Origin: Mesorhizobium sp.
GTDB taxonomy: Bacteria; Pseudomonadota; Alphaproteobacteria; Rhizobiales; Rhizobiaceae
Direction of reading: 5' to 3'
DNA length: 64,000 nucleotides
Assembly: GCA_004017535.1 (NCBI GenBank)
Contig: SAJS01000001.1
Location: 930,001 to 994,000, forward strand
Shown here: positions 14,526 to 22,917 of the stretch, piece by piece
How the letters are laid out: the number at the start of each line of letters is the position of its first letter
Position numbering within the stretch: position 1 is the stretch's first letter
Position numbers and translations under genes: made by a program
The notes under the pieces: generated by a model
Databases searched by the model: none
Seen by the model: only the letters and a program-made list of their open reading frames with translations
Told to the model about the DNA's origin: nothing

Positions 14526-16286
14526 CTATTCGCCCGCCTCCATCATCGTCCTGGCAGGCTCCCGGGCGACGTTTTCCTCGATCTCGTCGTGGCCCGGAGT
14601 CTGAGGCAGCGCCTTGCGGAAGTTCTTGGCGTAATCGGGCGGCATTTTCGGCGGCATCATCGGCTCGTAGGCGTCGACCAGCGCCTCGATGATCACCGGC
14701 CCGCTGGTGGCGAAAGCCTGGTCGAGCACGCACTCGACCTCATCCGCCCGCTCGATGCTGAAGCCTTTTCCGCCCATCGCCTCGGCGGCCTTGGCGAAAT
14801 CGATCGGCTGCAATTCGCAGCCGAATTGCGGGTTGCCGAGGAACATCATCTGCTCCCAGGCGATCTGGTTCAGCATGTTGTTCTTGATGACCAGGACTTT
14901 CAGCGGAATGCCGTAGCGCACCGCCGTGGAAAACTCGCCGAGCTGCATGGCAAGCCCGCCATCGCCGACGATCGCTGCGACCGGCCGGCCCGGAAAGGCA
15001 ATACCGGCCGCGATCGCGTAGCTGAGGCCGCAGGACATGGAGGCGAGCGCGCCCGAAACGCCGAAGGCTTGCCCGGCGCGAAGATCGACATGGCGCGCGG
15101 CGAGTTCCGTGTTCTGGCCGGAATCGGTCGCCAGTACCGTATTGTCGGCGAGGCGTTCGCCGAAGGCGCGCGCGACCCGCTGCGGCTTGAGGGGATGGGC
15201 CAAGCCATCTTCGGACTGGCGCATCATCTCGCGCCATTTCTGCATCGAGCTCTGCGCGGTCGCCAGGAATGTGCCGTCGCCCTTCTGCTGCAGCCGCTTG
15301 TTGAGGGCGCGCAAGGTCTCTGCCGCATCGCCGACCAGACCGGCCTCGACCGGAAAGCGCAGGCCGATGCGCTGCGCGTCGCAATCGATCTGGACGCCAC
15401 GGGCTTTGCCCGGCTGCGGATAATATTCGATGTAAGGGAAGGTCGAGCCGACGATGAGGACGGCGTCGCACGTCTCCATCGCCTCCTGCGATGGCAGAGT
15501 GCCCAGAATGCCGATGCCGCCCGTGGTGTAAGGATGATCGTCCGGCAGAACTGCTTTGCCAAGCAGCGCCTTGACGATCGGCGCCTGCAGCAGCCGCGCC
15601 GTTTCCTCAAGCTCGGCCGCCGCGCCGATCGCGCCGCGCCCCGCTAGGATCGCCACACGCCGCGCGTCGTTGAGGATTGCCGCCGCTTTGTCCAGCTCCG
15701 CATCCTGGGCTAGGCAGTGGGCAGCGAACATGTCTTGCGGCGTGTGCGCCGGCCGGTTGCGCTTGGATCGCTTGGCCGCGTCAGCGGGCTGTTCCTGGAT
15801 ATCGCTGGCGATCGAGAGATGCGCGACACCCTTGCGGGCGAGCGCCGTTCGGCAGGCGAGGCTCGCCACGTTCTCCATATGCGCGGCATCCGAGACCTGG
15901 ACGTTGTAGACGCTGACGTCGTTGAAGACGCGGGTAAGATCGACATCCTGCTGCGTGAAAGTCTCGATCAGGTCATGGAACTGCATGCCGGTGATCGCCA
16001 GCACCGGCGCCTGGTCGAGCTTGGCGTCGTAAAGGCCGGTGAGAAGATGCGTGCCGCCGGGCCCGGATGTTGCGAGGCACACTCCGAGCCTGCCTGTCCA
16101 TTTGGCGTAGGCGCAAGCCATGAACGCGGCCGATTCCTCGTGCCGCACCTGGATGAAGGATATCTTGTCCTGATTTTTGCGCAGCGCTTCCATGACGCCG
16201 TTTATGCCGTCCCCAGGCAACCCGAACACGACTTCGACGTTCCAGGCTATCAAGGTGTCGACGAGAATTTCGGCTGCATTGGGCAT
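14526..16286 (-). CDS. Thiamine-diphosphate enzyme, pyruvate oxidase/dehydrogenase (quinone)-like, 586 aa
   Basis: All three domains of the ThDP decarboxylase/oxidase family are present. The N-terminal Pyr domain has the catalytic Glu in VRHEESAAFMA, a central nucleotide-binding domain follows, and the C-terminal PP domain carries the ThDP motif from GDGGLAMQLGEFSTAVRYG to IKNNMLN. The length and LPGDGINGVMEAL start fit the PoxB branch, which oxidises pyruvate to acetate and CO2 at the membrane. The terminal membrane-binding helix of E. coli PoxB is not obvious here. An EcfG-like promoter lies 26 nt upstream and the PCMT-esterase gene follows. Acetolactate synthase is less likely given sequence and context. 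Confidence 0.85.
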   Translation of the reverse strand: MPNAAEILVDTLIAWNVEVVFGLPGDGINGVMEALRKNQDKISFIQVRHEESAAFMACAYAKWTGRLGVCLATSGPGGTHLLTGLYDAKLDQAPVLAITGMQFHDLIETFTQQDVDLTRVFNDVSVYNVQVSDAAHMENVASLACRTALARKGVAHLSIASDIQEQPADAAKRSKRNRPAHTPQDMFAAHCLAQDAELDKAAAILNDARRVAILAGRGAIGAAAELEETARLLQAPIVKALLGKAVLPDDHPYTTGGIGILGTLPSQEAMETCDAVLIVGSTFPYIEYYPQPGKARGVQIDCDAQRIGLRFPVEAGLVGDAAETLRALNKRLQQKGDGTFLATAQSSMQKWREMMRQSEDGLAHPLKPQRVARAFGERLADNTVLATDSGQNTELAARHVDLRAGQAFGVSGALASMSCGLSYAIAAGIAFPGRPVAAIVGDGGLAMQLGEFSTAVRYGIPLKVLVIKNNMLNQIAWEQMMFLGNPQFGCELQPIDFAKAAEAMGGKGFSIERADEVECVLDQAFATSGPVIIEALVDAYEPMMPPKMPPDYAKNFRKALPQTPGHDEIEENVAREPARTMMEAGE

Positions 16287-16311
16287 GGCGAGGCTCCGCT
16301 GTCGGGTTCCG

Positions 16312-16336
16312 AACCAGCGAGGCTGCGGTTGGTTCC
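16312..16336 (-). promoter_or_regulatory. EcfG/RpoE2-type promoter for the pyruvate-oxidase/PCMT operon
   Basis: Minus-strand GGAAC (16336-16332), 16-nt spacer, GGTT (16315-16312); 26 nt upstream of the start at 16286. Confidence 0.65.
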
Positions 16337-16367
16337 ATCGCCGGATCGAGGCGGCTCATGGCCAAAA

Positions 16368-16391
16368 GGAACAAACCCGATTGCGCAGGTT
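16368..16391 (+). promoter_or_regulatory. EcfG/RpoE2-type promoter for the alpha/beta hydrolase, short spacer
   Basis: GGAAC at 16368-16372 and GGTT at 16388-16391, spacer 15 instead of 16. It is 41 nt upstream of the start at 16432. Confidence 0.5.
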
Positions 16392-16431
16392 GGGCGGCCA
16401 CTGCAGTAGTGGTGGCCCTGAGGAGGCGTCC

Positions 16432-17328
16432 ATGCAAGAACCTGTTTTCTGCGATACTTCGCTTTTGCGGGTCGCCTACCTGAGCGGTGGATCCGAGGAC
16501 GGGCCGCCTGTGCTGCTCCTCCATGGCTGGCCGGATGATGCGACCACTTTTGCGGATGTGGCGCCATCTCTTCAGGCCGCGGGCTTCCGCACATTCGCGC
16601 CATGGCTGCGCGGATTTGGCAAGACCTCGTTCCACTCCGATGAAACGATGCGCTCAGGCGAGATCGCCGCCATGGCGCAGGACGCGCTCGACTTTGCCGA
16701 TGCCATCGGCCTCGAACGGTTCGCGGTCGTCGGCCATGACTGGGGCGCGCGTATCGCCTATCTGCTCGCCTCCGTCTTCCCGCAACGGATAACATGCTGC
16801 GCGGCGTTTTCTCTGGGGTGGCAGCCTGGCCCGCCTCCGACGCCGCCCTTGGAGCAGACGAAAGCCTTCTGGTATCAGTGGTTCATGGCGACCGGGCGAG
16901 GCGAGGAGTTCGTGCGACAGCACGGTCGCTCCTTCGCGCGTTTCCAGTGGGACAGCTGGAGCCCCCCAGGCTGGTTCGACGACGCGCTGTTCGGACGGGT
17001 CGCGAGGGCCTTCGAAAATCCCGACTGGCCGGACGTGACGCTGCATTCCTATCGCGTGCGCTGGGAGGAGGCGGATCCCGACCCGCGCTATGCACAACTT
17101 TCGCGCGAGCAAATTGAGGCGGAGGTCATCTCGGTGCCAACATTGGTCCTCCATGGCGATGACGATCGCGTCGTTCTGCCGGATTCCTCCGAAGGCAAGG
17201 AGCGGTATTTTACCGCCGGTTATGAGCGTGCGATCCTGCCGGGTGTCGGTCATTTCCCGTCTCGGGAAGCTCCTGCTCAGGTCCGCGAGAGGCTGGAGAG
17301 ATTCCTGGTCGGCTTCGGCAGGCGATAG
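16432..17328 (+). CDS. Alpha/beta hydrolase, epoxide-hydrolase/dehalogenase type, 298 aa
   Basis: An alpha/beta-hydrolase fold enzyme. HGWPDD (about 31-36) forms the oxyanion hole. The nucleophile elbow reads VGHDWGA, so the nucleophile is Asp103 rather than Ser, the hallmark of epoxide hydrolases and haloalkane dehalogenases. The catalytic His is in GVGHFPSREAP near the C-terminus and LHGDDDRVV supplies the acid region. TGAGGAGG immediately precedes ATG 16432; the longer frame to 16177 overlaps the divergent gene. It is divergent from the pyruvate-oxidase operon with EcfG-like promoters on both sides. Substrate unknown. Confidence 0.88.
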   Translation: MQEPVFCDTSLLRVAYLSGGSEDGPPVLLLHGWPDDATTFADVAPSLQAAGFRTFAPWLRGFGKTSFHSDETMRSGEIAAMAQDALDFADAIGLERFAVVGHDWGARIAYLLASVFPQRITCCAAFSLGWQPGPPPTPPLEQTKAFWYQWFMATGRGEEFVRQHGRSFARFQWDSWSPPGWFDDALFGRVARAFENPDWPDVTLHSYRVRWEEADPDPRYAQLSREQIEAEVISVPTLVLHGDDDRVVLPDSSEGKERYFTAGYERAILPGVGHFPSREAPAQVRERLERFLVGFGRR

Positions 17329-17399
17329 GCAGCGTCGACTTTCGCGTTCAGGAAAGCTGCATTGAAAGGAAGTTCGTCGGTCCAGCGGAGAGCGAAGCA

Positions 17400-17424
17400 G
17401 GAACCTTTTTTCCGTCAGTGGGTT
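17400..17424 (+). promoter_or_regulatory. EcfG/RpoE2-type promoter for the 62-aa gene
   Basis: GGAAC at 17400-17404, 16-nt spacer, GGTT at 17421-17424; 36 nt upstream of the GTG at 17460. A TTAAC-N4-GTTAG inverted repeat lies between it and the start. Confidence 0.65.
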
Positions 17425-17436
17425 AGTGGGCAGGCA

Positions 17437-17450
17437 TTAACCCATGTTAG
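17437..17450. promoter_or_regulatory. TTAAC-N4-GTTAA-type inverted repeat (site 1)
   Basis: TTAAC-CCAT-GTTAG. Arms and 4-nt spacing resemble a Crp/Fnr-family half-site pair. It lies just downstream of the predicted transcription start of the 62-aa gene, a position that would favour repression. Confidence 0.4.
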
Positions 17451-17459
17451 GGCGCGGCC

Positions 17460-17648
17460 GTGGCACGGAAGGTTCGTGAAGCACTGAGATCGGAACAGGA
17501 GCTGTCCGAGACGACAACGCCGGAACGCGAGACGACCGTCGCGTTGGAGGCGCTGGGATCCAAGGAAGCGCCTTCCCGGATGCTGGAATTGGCGCGAAAG
17601 CTGGACGCCGCGATTGCATTGCGTGCGCGCAAGACCCGTCCAAATTGA
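17460..17648 (+). CDS. Small basic helical protein, 62 aa
   Basis: Starts with GTG at 17460 (AGGGCGG upstream) and reads MARKVREALRSEQELSETTT onward, ending with a helix MLELARKLDAAIALRARKTR. Charged, soluble, without membrane segment. No family recognised. An EcfG-like promoter and a Crp/Fnr-like inverted repeat precede it, so it may receive both stress and Crp/Fnr input. Confidence 0.6.
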   Translation: MARKVREALRSEQELSETTTPERETTVALEALGSKEAPSRMLELARKLDAAIALRARKTRPN

Positions 17649-17682
17649 CTTTCACCTGACGACCCTCTGATAGCGCTGACCC

Positions 17683-17707
17683 GGAACAATCAGGGCCGGC
17701 ATCTGTT
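17683..17707 (+). promoter_or_regulatory. EcfG/RpoE2-type promoter for the 56-aa gene
   Basis: GGAAC at 17683-17687, 16-nt spacer, TGTT at 17704-17707; about 30 nt before the start at 17737. Confidence 0.6.
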
Positions 17708-17736
17708 CGCCTGTGAAACCCTCAATGGGCAATCGG

Positions 17737-17907
17737 ATGAAAAGCCTGATTCAAAGCCTGATGGCCGAGTTCCTGCCGCGCTGGTGGCGCCGAAAATCTC
17801 GCATCCCTGCGCCGCGAGAGATGCCCGCGCGTGCATCCTCGCGGGTAACGCCGGACCGTTCCCAGGCAAGCGGGGCAGGGGAGGGATCGGACGACGTTCA
17901 AAGATAG
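17737..17907 (+). CDS. Small basic amphipathic protein, 56 aa
   Basis: Begins MKSLIQSLMAEFLPRWWRRK, an amphipathic helix with a Trp/Arg cluster that could bind membrane surfaces, followed by a Pro/Ser/Arg-rich tail. In-frame starts also exist at 17713 (GTG) and 17725 (ATG); 17737 leaves a normal leader after the predicted promoter, but no start has a strong ribosome site. It ends upstream of the katE promoter. No family recognised. Confidence 0.5.
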   Translation: MKSLIQSLMAEFLPRWWRRKSRIPAPREMPARASSRVTPDRSQASGAGEGSDDVQR

Positions 17908-17937
17908 TTCGAGCTGGGCATGCCCGCTCCGCCGGCT

Positions 17938-17962
17938 GGAACATTCGCCCCGATTGCTCGTT
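17938..17962 (+). promoter_or_regulatory. Consensus EcfG/RpoE2 promoter for katE
   Basis: GGAAC at 17938-17942, 16-nt spacer, CGTT at 17959-17962: a perfect match. It is 38 nt upstream of the catalase start. Confidence 0.8.
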
Positions 17963-18000
17963 CGGCAACATCATTTCAGCGAGCACAAGGGACACCGACC

Positions 18001-20115
18001 ATGCCGAAGAAAGCTTCCCCGGCCGACGCTACAGCCGTGGCTGAGATTCATGACCAGAAACTTGTCCGCGGCAGCGGCGGCGAGCTGCATCAGGTGGCCG
18101 AAGGCGAGGTCGAGGTGCAGACGACGGCGCTTGGCGCGCCGATCGCTGATGACCACAACACGTTGAAGATCGGCGAACGTGGTCCCACGCTGATCGAGGA
18201 TTTTCATTTCCGCGAAAAGATCTTCCATTTCGATCATGAGCGCATCCCCGAGCGCGTCGTCCACGCGCGCGGCTACGGCGCTCATGGCTTCTTCGAGACG
18301 TATGAGTCGCTGGCCAAGTACAGCAAGGCCGATATCTTCCAGCGGCCCGGCGAAAAGACACCCGCCTTTGTTCGTTTCTCAACCGTCGCCGGAAGCAAGG
18401 GGTCCTTCGATTTGGCGCGGGATGTGCGCGGCTTCGCCGTGAAGCTCTATACCAAGGAGGGAAATTGGGACCTCGTCGGCAACAACATCCCGGTCTTCTT
18501 CATCCAGGATGCGATCAGGTTTCCCGATATGGTTCATGCCGTGAAAGAGGAACCGGACAGGGCGTTCCCGCAGGCCCAATCCGCGCATGACAATTTCTGG
18601 GATTTTATCTCGCTCACGCCGGAATCGATGCACATGATCATGTGGATCATGTCCGATCGCGCCATTCCCCGGTCGTTCCGGTTCATGCAGGGCTTCGGCG
18701 TGCACACGTTCCGTCTTGTTAACGCCAAGGATGAATCGACCTTCGTCAAGTTCATCTGGAAGCCGAAGCTGGGCATGCAGTCGGTGGTCTGGAACGAGGC
18801 CGTGAAGATCAACGGCGCCGATCCCGATTTTCACCGCCGTGATCTCTGGAACGCCATCCAGTCGGGAGATTTCCCGGAGTGGGAGCTCTGCGTCCAGCTC
18901 TTCGACCAGGATTTTGCCGACAGTTTCGACTTCGACATCCTCGATCCGACCAAGATCATTCCCGAGGAGGTCATCGAGCCGATCCCCGTCGGGCGCCTTG
19001 TTCTCGATCGCATGCCTGAGAACTTCTTCGCCGAAACCGAGCAGGTTGCCTTCATGACGCAGAACGTGCCGCCAGGCATCGATTTCTCCAACGATCCCCT
19101 GCTGCAGGGACGCAACTTCTCCTATCTCGACACGCAGCTCAAACGCCTAGGCAGCCCCAACTTCACCCACCTTCCCATCAACGCGCCGAAATGCCCGTTC
19201 CATCATTTCCAGCAGGACGGTCACATGGCGATGCGCAATCCCGCCGGCCGCGCCAATTATCAGCCGAATTCTTGGGGCGAGGGGCCGCGTGAGTCACCCG
19301 AGCGGGGCTTCCGCTCCTTTGCCGATGCGGAGGAGGGGCAAAAGGTCCGGCTGCGCGCGGAGAGCTTCGCCGATCACTACAGTCAAGCCCGGCAATTCTT
19401 CCTCAGCCAGACCGAGCCTGAGCAGCGTCACATCGCAATGGCTTTGACGTTCGAACTGAGCAAGGTCGAGACGCCGGTCATCCGCGAGCGGATGATCTCC
19501 CATCTGCTCAACATCGACGAGACGCTGGCGACCACGGTCGCCGACAAGCTCGGCATCAAGACCATGCCGGCTCCTGCCGCCGCGGCTGTGCCGACACGCG
19601 ATGACCTCGAGCCGTCGCCCGCGCTCAGCATCATCAACAACGGGCCGCACAGCTTCAAGGGCCGCACGATCGGCGTGCTCGTTAGCGACGGCATCGATCC
19701 CGGCCTGCTGCAAGCGGTGCGGGATGCGGCTCAAGCCGAAGGCGCCAAGGTGGAAATCGTGGCGCGCCGGGTGGGCGGTGTCGAGGCAGGCGATGGCAGC
19801 TGGATCGAAGCCAATCACATGATCGACGGCGGTCCTTCCGTTCTCTTCGATGCGGTCGTGCTGCTCGTTTCCGAGGAAGGCGCCGAGATGCTTTCCAGGG
19901 ATGCTGCGGCAAAGGACTTCGTGTCCGACGCCTTCGCGCATCTGAAGTTCATCGGCTTCGTCGCGGGTGCCGGACCTCTGCTGGCGAGCGCCGGGGTGGC
20001 GGCCGACGCGGACGAGGGGCTCATAGAACTCACAGGCGGCGGTTCCGCGCGCTCGTTCGTCGAGGCTTGCCGCAAGCTGCGGCTGTGGGCGAGAGAGAGC
20101 GCCGTCAAACTCTGA
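18001..20115 (+). CDS. katE: Large-subunit catalase (HPII/KatE type), 704 aa
   Basis: A monofunctional haem catalase degrading H2O2 in the cytoplasm. Distal His88 is in [14 protein letters not shown], Asn161 in [12 protein letters not shown], and the haem-ligating Tyr375 in RNFSYLDTQ. The protein has the extra C-terminal flavodoxin/DJ-1-like domain typical of large catalases (about 555-704, starting [15 protein letters not shown]). Length fits HPII-type enzymes. AAGGGAC precedes ATG 18001. The perfect EcfG promoter puts it in the general stress regulon, as known for katE in rhizobia. A strong hairpin terminator lies about 85 nt after the stop. Confidence 0.96.
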   Translation: MPKKASPADATAVAEIHDQKLVRGSGGELHQVAEGEVEVQTTALGAPIADDHNTLKIGERGPTLIEDFHFREKIFHFDHERIPERVVHARGYGAHGFFETYESLAKYSKADIFQRPGEKTPAFVRFSTVAGSKGSFDLARDVRGFAVKLYTKEGNWDLVGNNIPVFFIQDAIRFPDMVHAVKEEPDRAFPQAQSAHDNFWDFISLTPESMHMIMWIMSDRAIPRSFRFMQGFGVHTFRLVNAKDESTFVKFIWKPKLGMQSVVWNEAVKINGADPDFHRRDLWNAIQSGDFPEWELCVQLFDQDFADSFDFDILDPTKIIPEEVIEPIPVGRLVLDRMPENFFAETEQVAFMTQNVPPGIDFSNDPLLQGRNFSYLDTQLKRLGSPNFTHLPINAPKCPFHHFQQDGHMAMRNPAGRANYQPNSWGEGPRESPERGFRSFADAEEGQKVRLRAESFADHYSQARQFFLSQTEPEQRHIAMALTFELSKVETPVIRERMISHLLNIDETLATTVADKLGIKTMPAPAAAAVPTRDDLEPSPALSIINNGPHSFKGRTIGVLVSDGIDPGLLQAVRDAAQAEGAKVEIVARRVGGVEAGDGSWIEANHMIDGGPSVLFDAVVLLVSEEGAEMLSRDAAAKDFVSDAFAHLKFIGFVAGAGPLLASAGVAADADEGLIELTGGGSARSFVEACRKLRLWARESAVKL

Positions 20116-20200
20116 CTTTCGCGGGAACATTTCGAGCGCCTGCCGGTTCGAAAGAAGATCGCCCTCCCTCCAGCGATCCAGGGTCCCATCAAGACCTGAC

Positions 20201-20233
20201 AAGGCCCGTTGCCGCATGCAGGCAGCGGGCCTT
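20201..20233 (+). terminator. Hairpin terminator after katE
   Basis: AAGGCCCGTTGCC (20201-20213) pairs with GGCAGCGGGCCTT (20221-20233) with one G-T pair and a 7-nt loop, followed by a pyrimidine-rich CTCTATCT. It fits a rho-independent terminator with a weak T-run. Confidence 0.6.
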
Positions 20234-20283
20234 CTCTATCTGCCGATATCGGGTTGCGGCGAGCCCACAAAACTAGGCCCGAC

Positions 20284-20308
20284 GGAACAAGCGGATGTCT
20301 GCGGGGTT
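20284..20308 (+). promoter_or_regulatory. EcfG/RpoE2-type promoter for the 87-aa gene
   Basis: GGAAC at 20284-20288, 16-nt spacer, GGTT at 20305-20308; 38 nt upstream of the start at 20346. Confidence 0.65.
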
Positions 20309-20345
20309 GCTTTCGAGAGAAGGGAACTGTCAGCAGGAGGCCGCA

Positions 20346-20609
20346 ATGAGCGAGGCCATGACCACCTCAAATCACGAAGTGATCCGAGCTTGGATCGAGG
20401 CGCGCGAAGGCCGGCCTGCCGTTGTCGCGACGCCAGGGAAGGCTGCGACGCTGCGAGTCGATTTCGGCGCCGGCGACGAAGATCTGAGGCCGATCGAATG
20501 GGAGGATTTCTTCAAGGTGCTGGACGACAGCAACCTGGCGTTCGTTCACCAGGACATGACCGCTGAGGGCAGCACCAGCCGCTTCAACAAATTCGTGCCG
20601 CGCGAGTAG
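20346..20609 (+). CDS. Conserved hypothetical small protein, 87 aa
   Basis: Starts at 20346 after GGAGG. The pattern HEVIRAWIEAREGRPAVV, then LRVDFGAGDEDLRPIEWEDF and a C-terminal FNKFVPRE, recalls a family of small bacterial proteins sometimes mis-named 1,4-alpha-glucan branching enzyme; I see no catalytic features of that enzyme. It is soluble and acidic. It follows katE, separated by a terminator, with its own EcfG-like promoter, and converges with the operon ending at 20637. Confidence 0.7.
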   Translation: MSEAMTTSNHEVIRAWIEAREGRPAVVATPGKAATLRVDFGAGDEDLRPIEWEDFFKVLDDSNLAFVHQDMTAEGSTSRFNKFVPRE

Positions 20610-20636
20610 CCATTCGGGAGCAGCGGATTTCGACTG

Positions 20637-20849
20637 TCACTGAGCCCCCGGCATCTTGCTGGCGTCCTGTGGATTCTTCGTGATGCCGGCGGCTGGCGAG
20701 GTATCCTGCGGCGCATTCCCGCCCTGGTTTTGTTCGGGCGTGCGCTTCCATGGCGCCGAAGATGAGCCGCTGTCGACACGAATGAAGACCCAGTAACATG
20801 CCAGCAACACGATCAAAGTCAGTATGAGCGGCAAAACAACACGTCTCAT
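20637..20849 (-). CDS. Single-TM protein with polar tail, 70 aa
   Basis: One N-terminal hydrophobic segment (MRRVVLPLILTLIVLLACYW) is followed by a Gly/Asn/Pro-rich periplasmic-type tail. It may be a signal anchor rather than a cleaved signal. AGGAAGGAA precedes ATG 20849. It is third on the minus strand after the DUF4142 and stress-protein genes (45-nt gap), probably in the same operon. No family recognised. Confidence 0.65.
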   Translation of the reverse strand: MRRVVLPLILTLIVLLACYWVFIRVDSGSSSAPWKRTPEQNQGGNAPQDTSPAAGITKNPQDASKMPGAQ

Positions 20850-20894
20850 GCCGTTTCCTTCCTGACCTTTATCGAGGGCAAACCGATCCGAGCG

Positions 20895-21494
20895 TCATGC
20901 CCCCCGCCGTCGCGCCGCCTCGCGCTCGACATCCTCAGCCGAATAATCGCCGGCAGCCGGGTCGAATGCTGTCCATCCGTCCGCCTGGTATTCGCTGCGG
21001 CGGTCGGCGATGTTGACCGGCGCGGAGCTGCGGAGAATTTCACGGGCTTCCGAGGCGAGGTCGTCCTCGACGCGAGCCGTCACCAGCGTGCCGCCGCGGC
21101 GGACACCTTCGGCATAGACATGCGCGTCCTGCTCCGGCACGCCGGCGTCGGTCAGGCTGCCGATGATGCCGCCGGCCGCGCCGCCGACAATCGCTCCGGC
21201 GACGGCGCCCGCGGCCGTCGCCGCCAGCCAGCCCGCCGCGACCACCGGCCCGACGCCCGGTATTGCCATGGCGCCCAAGCCTGTTGCCAGACCGCCGGCG
21301 CCACCCACGACCGCGCCGATGCCGGCGCCGCTGGCGGCATCCTCGGCTGCGGGGGATTGCGTGTTCCGGTACCAGCCGCGCACATTGTTGGCCATGATGC
21401 TGATGTCCGACGACGGAACGCCGGTGGACTCCAGCGCGCCCACGGCGTCGGCGGCATCGTCATAGTCGTCGAACAGGGCGGTGATCGTTTGCAT
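20895..21494 (-). CDS. General stress protein with glycine-zipper domain (YflT/DUF1269-like), 199 aa
   Basis: Residues 1-45 (MQTITALFDDYDDAADAVGA and DISIMANN) are the heat-induced stress protein YflT-type N-terminal fold. A long Gly/Ala-rich membrane-like zipper follows (about 55-112), then the GGTLVTARVEDDLASEAREI segment typical of these proteins. The C-terminus is hydrophilic (YQADGWTAFDPAAGDYSAED). It may insert in or associate with membranes; biochemical function is unknown. CAGGAGAA precedes ATG 21494, 14 nt after the DUF4142 gene, hence an operon under the 22270-22294 promoter. Confidence 0.82.
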   Translation of the reverse strand: MQTITALFDDYDDAADAVGALESTGVPSSDISIMANNVRGWYRNTQSPAAEDAASGAGIGAVVGGAGGLATGLGAMAIPGVGPVVAAGWLAATAAGAVAGAIVGGAAGGIIGSLTDAGVPEQDAHVYAEGVRRGGTLVTARVEDDLASEAREILRSSAPVNIADRRSEYQADGWTAFDPAAGDYSAEDVEREAARRRGA

Positions 21495-21508
21495 GTCGGT
21501 TCTCCTGT

Positions 21509-22237
21509 CTATTGTTGGCCGGCAAAAACGTTGCCCTGGTAATCGAGCGCGACGGAGGTGCCCTTGCCGTCCTTCGTCGCTTGGCCGCGCCAGATGCCCT
21601 GTTCGTCCTTGGCAAGGGCGGACACGTCCGCATAGCCGGCATCCTGGATGCGCGTCTTCGCCTGCGCTTCGGTGAAGCTGTTCGCGCCGGGGACCGGAGC
21701 GGGTGGTTTGGGCGTCGATGCCGATTTGACCGCCGGCGTGCTCGCGCTGGCGCCGGCGATCTTCTCGATCATGTCCTGATGCATCTTCAGCGTAGGCAGC
21801 GTCTCCGCCGCGAAAGATTTGAGGGCGGGATTGTCTCCATCCTTGGCGTAGGCCTGGAACAGGCCGACGGCGTCGGCATGCGCCTTACGCTGCATCTCGA
21901 CGTAAGGCTGGTCCAGCGAAGCAGTCCTGCTCTGCAATCGTTCCAGATCGCTCTTATGAGCGGCATCGGATTGCGCCGGCACCTGCAGCTTCTGCTCGCC
22001 GGCGATCTTCTGCAATTTGGCGTTCGCCGCGCCGTGATCGGTGATCATGCGCTTGGCAAAATCCTTGATCTGCTGATCCTTCGCATTGTCCTGCGCGATC
22101 TTGCTCGAATCCACTTCGAACATCCCGCCTATCGCAGCCTTGTTGACGAAGGTCTGCGCGTCGTCGGCCGCGAAGGCAGGAAGGGCAAGCATCAGCGCCG
22201 CGGTCGTCGATGGGATAAGGAATATCCGCATGCTCAT
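21509..22237 (-). CDS. Secreted DUF4142 protein with C-terminal PepSY-like region, 242 aa
   Basis: Signal peptide MSMRIFLIPSTTAALMLALP with cleavage near AFA-ADD. Residues about 25-165 are a DUF4142 helical bundle (QTFVNKAAIGGMFEVDSSK and KDFAKRMITDHGAANAKLQK are diagnostic). After a Pro/Ala linker, a small domain (EAQAKTRIQDAGYADVSALA, then GTSVALDYQGNV) resembles a PepSY-like module. Periplasmic; DUF4142 is related to ferritin-like folds, but no metal ligands are evident. ATG 22237 follows AAAGGAG. First gene of a three-gene stress operon. Confidence 0.85.
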   Translation of the reverse strand: MSMRIFLIPSTTAALMLALPAFAADDAQTFVNKAAIGGMFEVDSSKIAQDNAKDQQIKDFAKRMITDHGAANAKLQKIAGEQKLQVPAQSDAAHKSDLERLQSRTASLDQPYVEMQRKAHADAVGLFQAYAKDGDNPALKSFAAETLPTLKMHQDMIEKIAGASASTPAVKSASTPKPPAPVPGANSFTEAQAKTRIQDAGYADVSALAKDEQGIWRGQATKDGKGTSVALDYQGNVFAGQQ

Positions 22238-22269
22238 GGGGCAAGGCTCCTTTGGTCTTGGTGGCACCG

Positions 22270-22294
22270 AACCACCGTTCCGGCCCTTTGTTCC
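22270..22294 (-). promoter_or_regulatory. EcfG/RpoE2-type promoter for the DUF4142 operon
   Basis: Minus-strand GGAAC (22294-22290), 16-nt spacer, GGTT (22273-22270); 33 nt upstream of the start at 22237. Confidence 0.65.
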
Positions 22295-22644
22295 CCAACG
22301 ACCTCGTTTCCTTGGCCTGAAAAAATCGTCCGGCCGTGGCTGGCGGATGTCGATTGGGTCCACTTGGTGCCAAAGGTGCTTGGATGGCGAGTCAGGGAGC
22401 GTCAGTCGCAAGGTTGACTCTGCCTCCGGCGAGCTTGGAGAGCGGGGCGTCGGCTATCCTTCCTCCCTGGTCTCGCCCTTATCGATGAAGCCAACGATCG
22501 CAACAGACCTCGCGGCGAGGCGACTCATTCAAAGAATTTTCTTCTTCGGAGCGGCCGAAAACATCATTTGTTATTGTAACTTGCCAAATCGAGGCCGGTC
22601 AGCGCGAGTGCTTTTCGAAAAATGTGGCAAGCGCCTGCTTTGAT
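22295..22644. other. Intergenic stretch without supported gene
   Basis: About 350 bp between the divergent DUF4142 operon promoter and the promoter of the 71-aa gene. Frames across it lack ribosome sites and protein-like sequence. The part near 22545-22590 is AT-richer than its surroundings. Nothing further is supported. Confidence 0.5.
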
Positions 22645-22669
22645 GGAACGGAGGACTTTAATCGGAGTT
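22645..22669 (+). promoter_or_regulatory. EcfG/RpoE2-type promoter for the 71-aa/isochorismatase unit
   Basis: GGAAC at 22645-22649, 16-nt spacer, AGTT at 22666-22669; 33 nt upstream of the start at 22702. Confidence 0.6.
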
Positions 22670-22701
22670 TAGCGGCAGACAACGCGATGGAGAAATCCAA
22701 C

Positions 22702-22917
22702 ATGGAATACACTGCCGAAAACCTTCGTCCTGAAATCGCCGAACGGGAACGGTGCGCGGCCATGGCCGAGGCGCAAGCGAGGGAATTCGAACGCATCAAG
22801 ATGTACCCGGTCGCACGCGCGATGCGCGCCTTGGCCTGCCGCATCAAAGAGTCCAGCCTGACACAGGAATTCGACACGCGAACTGCTTCTCGCAATATCG
22901 AAAGTGCTGCGGTCTGA
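22702..22917 (+). CDS. Small helical protein, 71 aa
   Basis: Reads MEYTAENLRPEIAERERCAA and continues as charged helix with two cysteines; soluble. The ATG at 22702 has TGGAGAAA about 10 nt upstream; an in-frame ATG at 22687 overlaps that site and is less likely. Its TGA overlaps the ATG of the next gene (TGATG), so the two are translationally coupled. No family recognised. Confidence 0.65.
   Translation: MEYTAENLRPEIAERERCAAMAEAQAREFERIKMYPVARAMRALACRIKESSLTQEFDTRTASRNIESAAV

Noticed and set aside
12780-15647. A 955-codon open frame on the plus strand
   Set aside because: It lies antisense to the PCMT-esterase and pyruvate-oxidase-like genes, both of which have clear family motifs; the plus-strand translation is unrecognisable.
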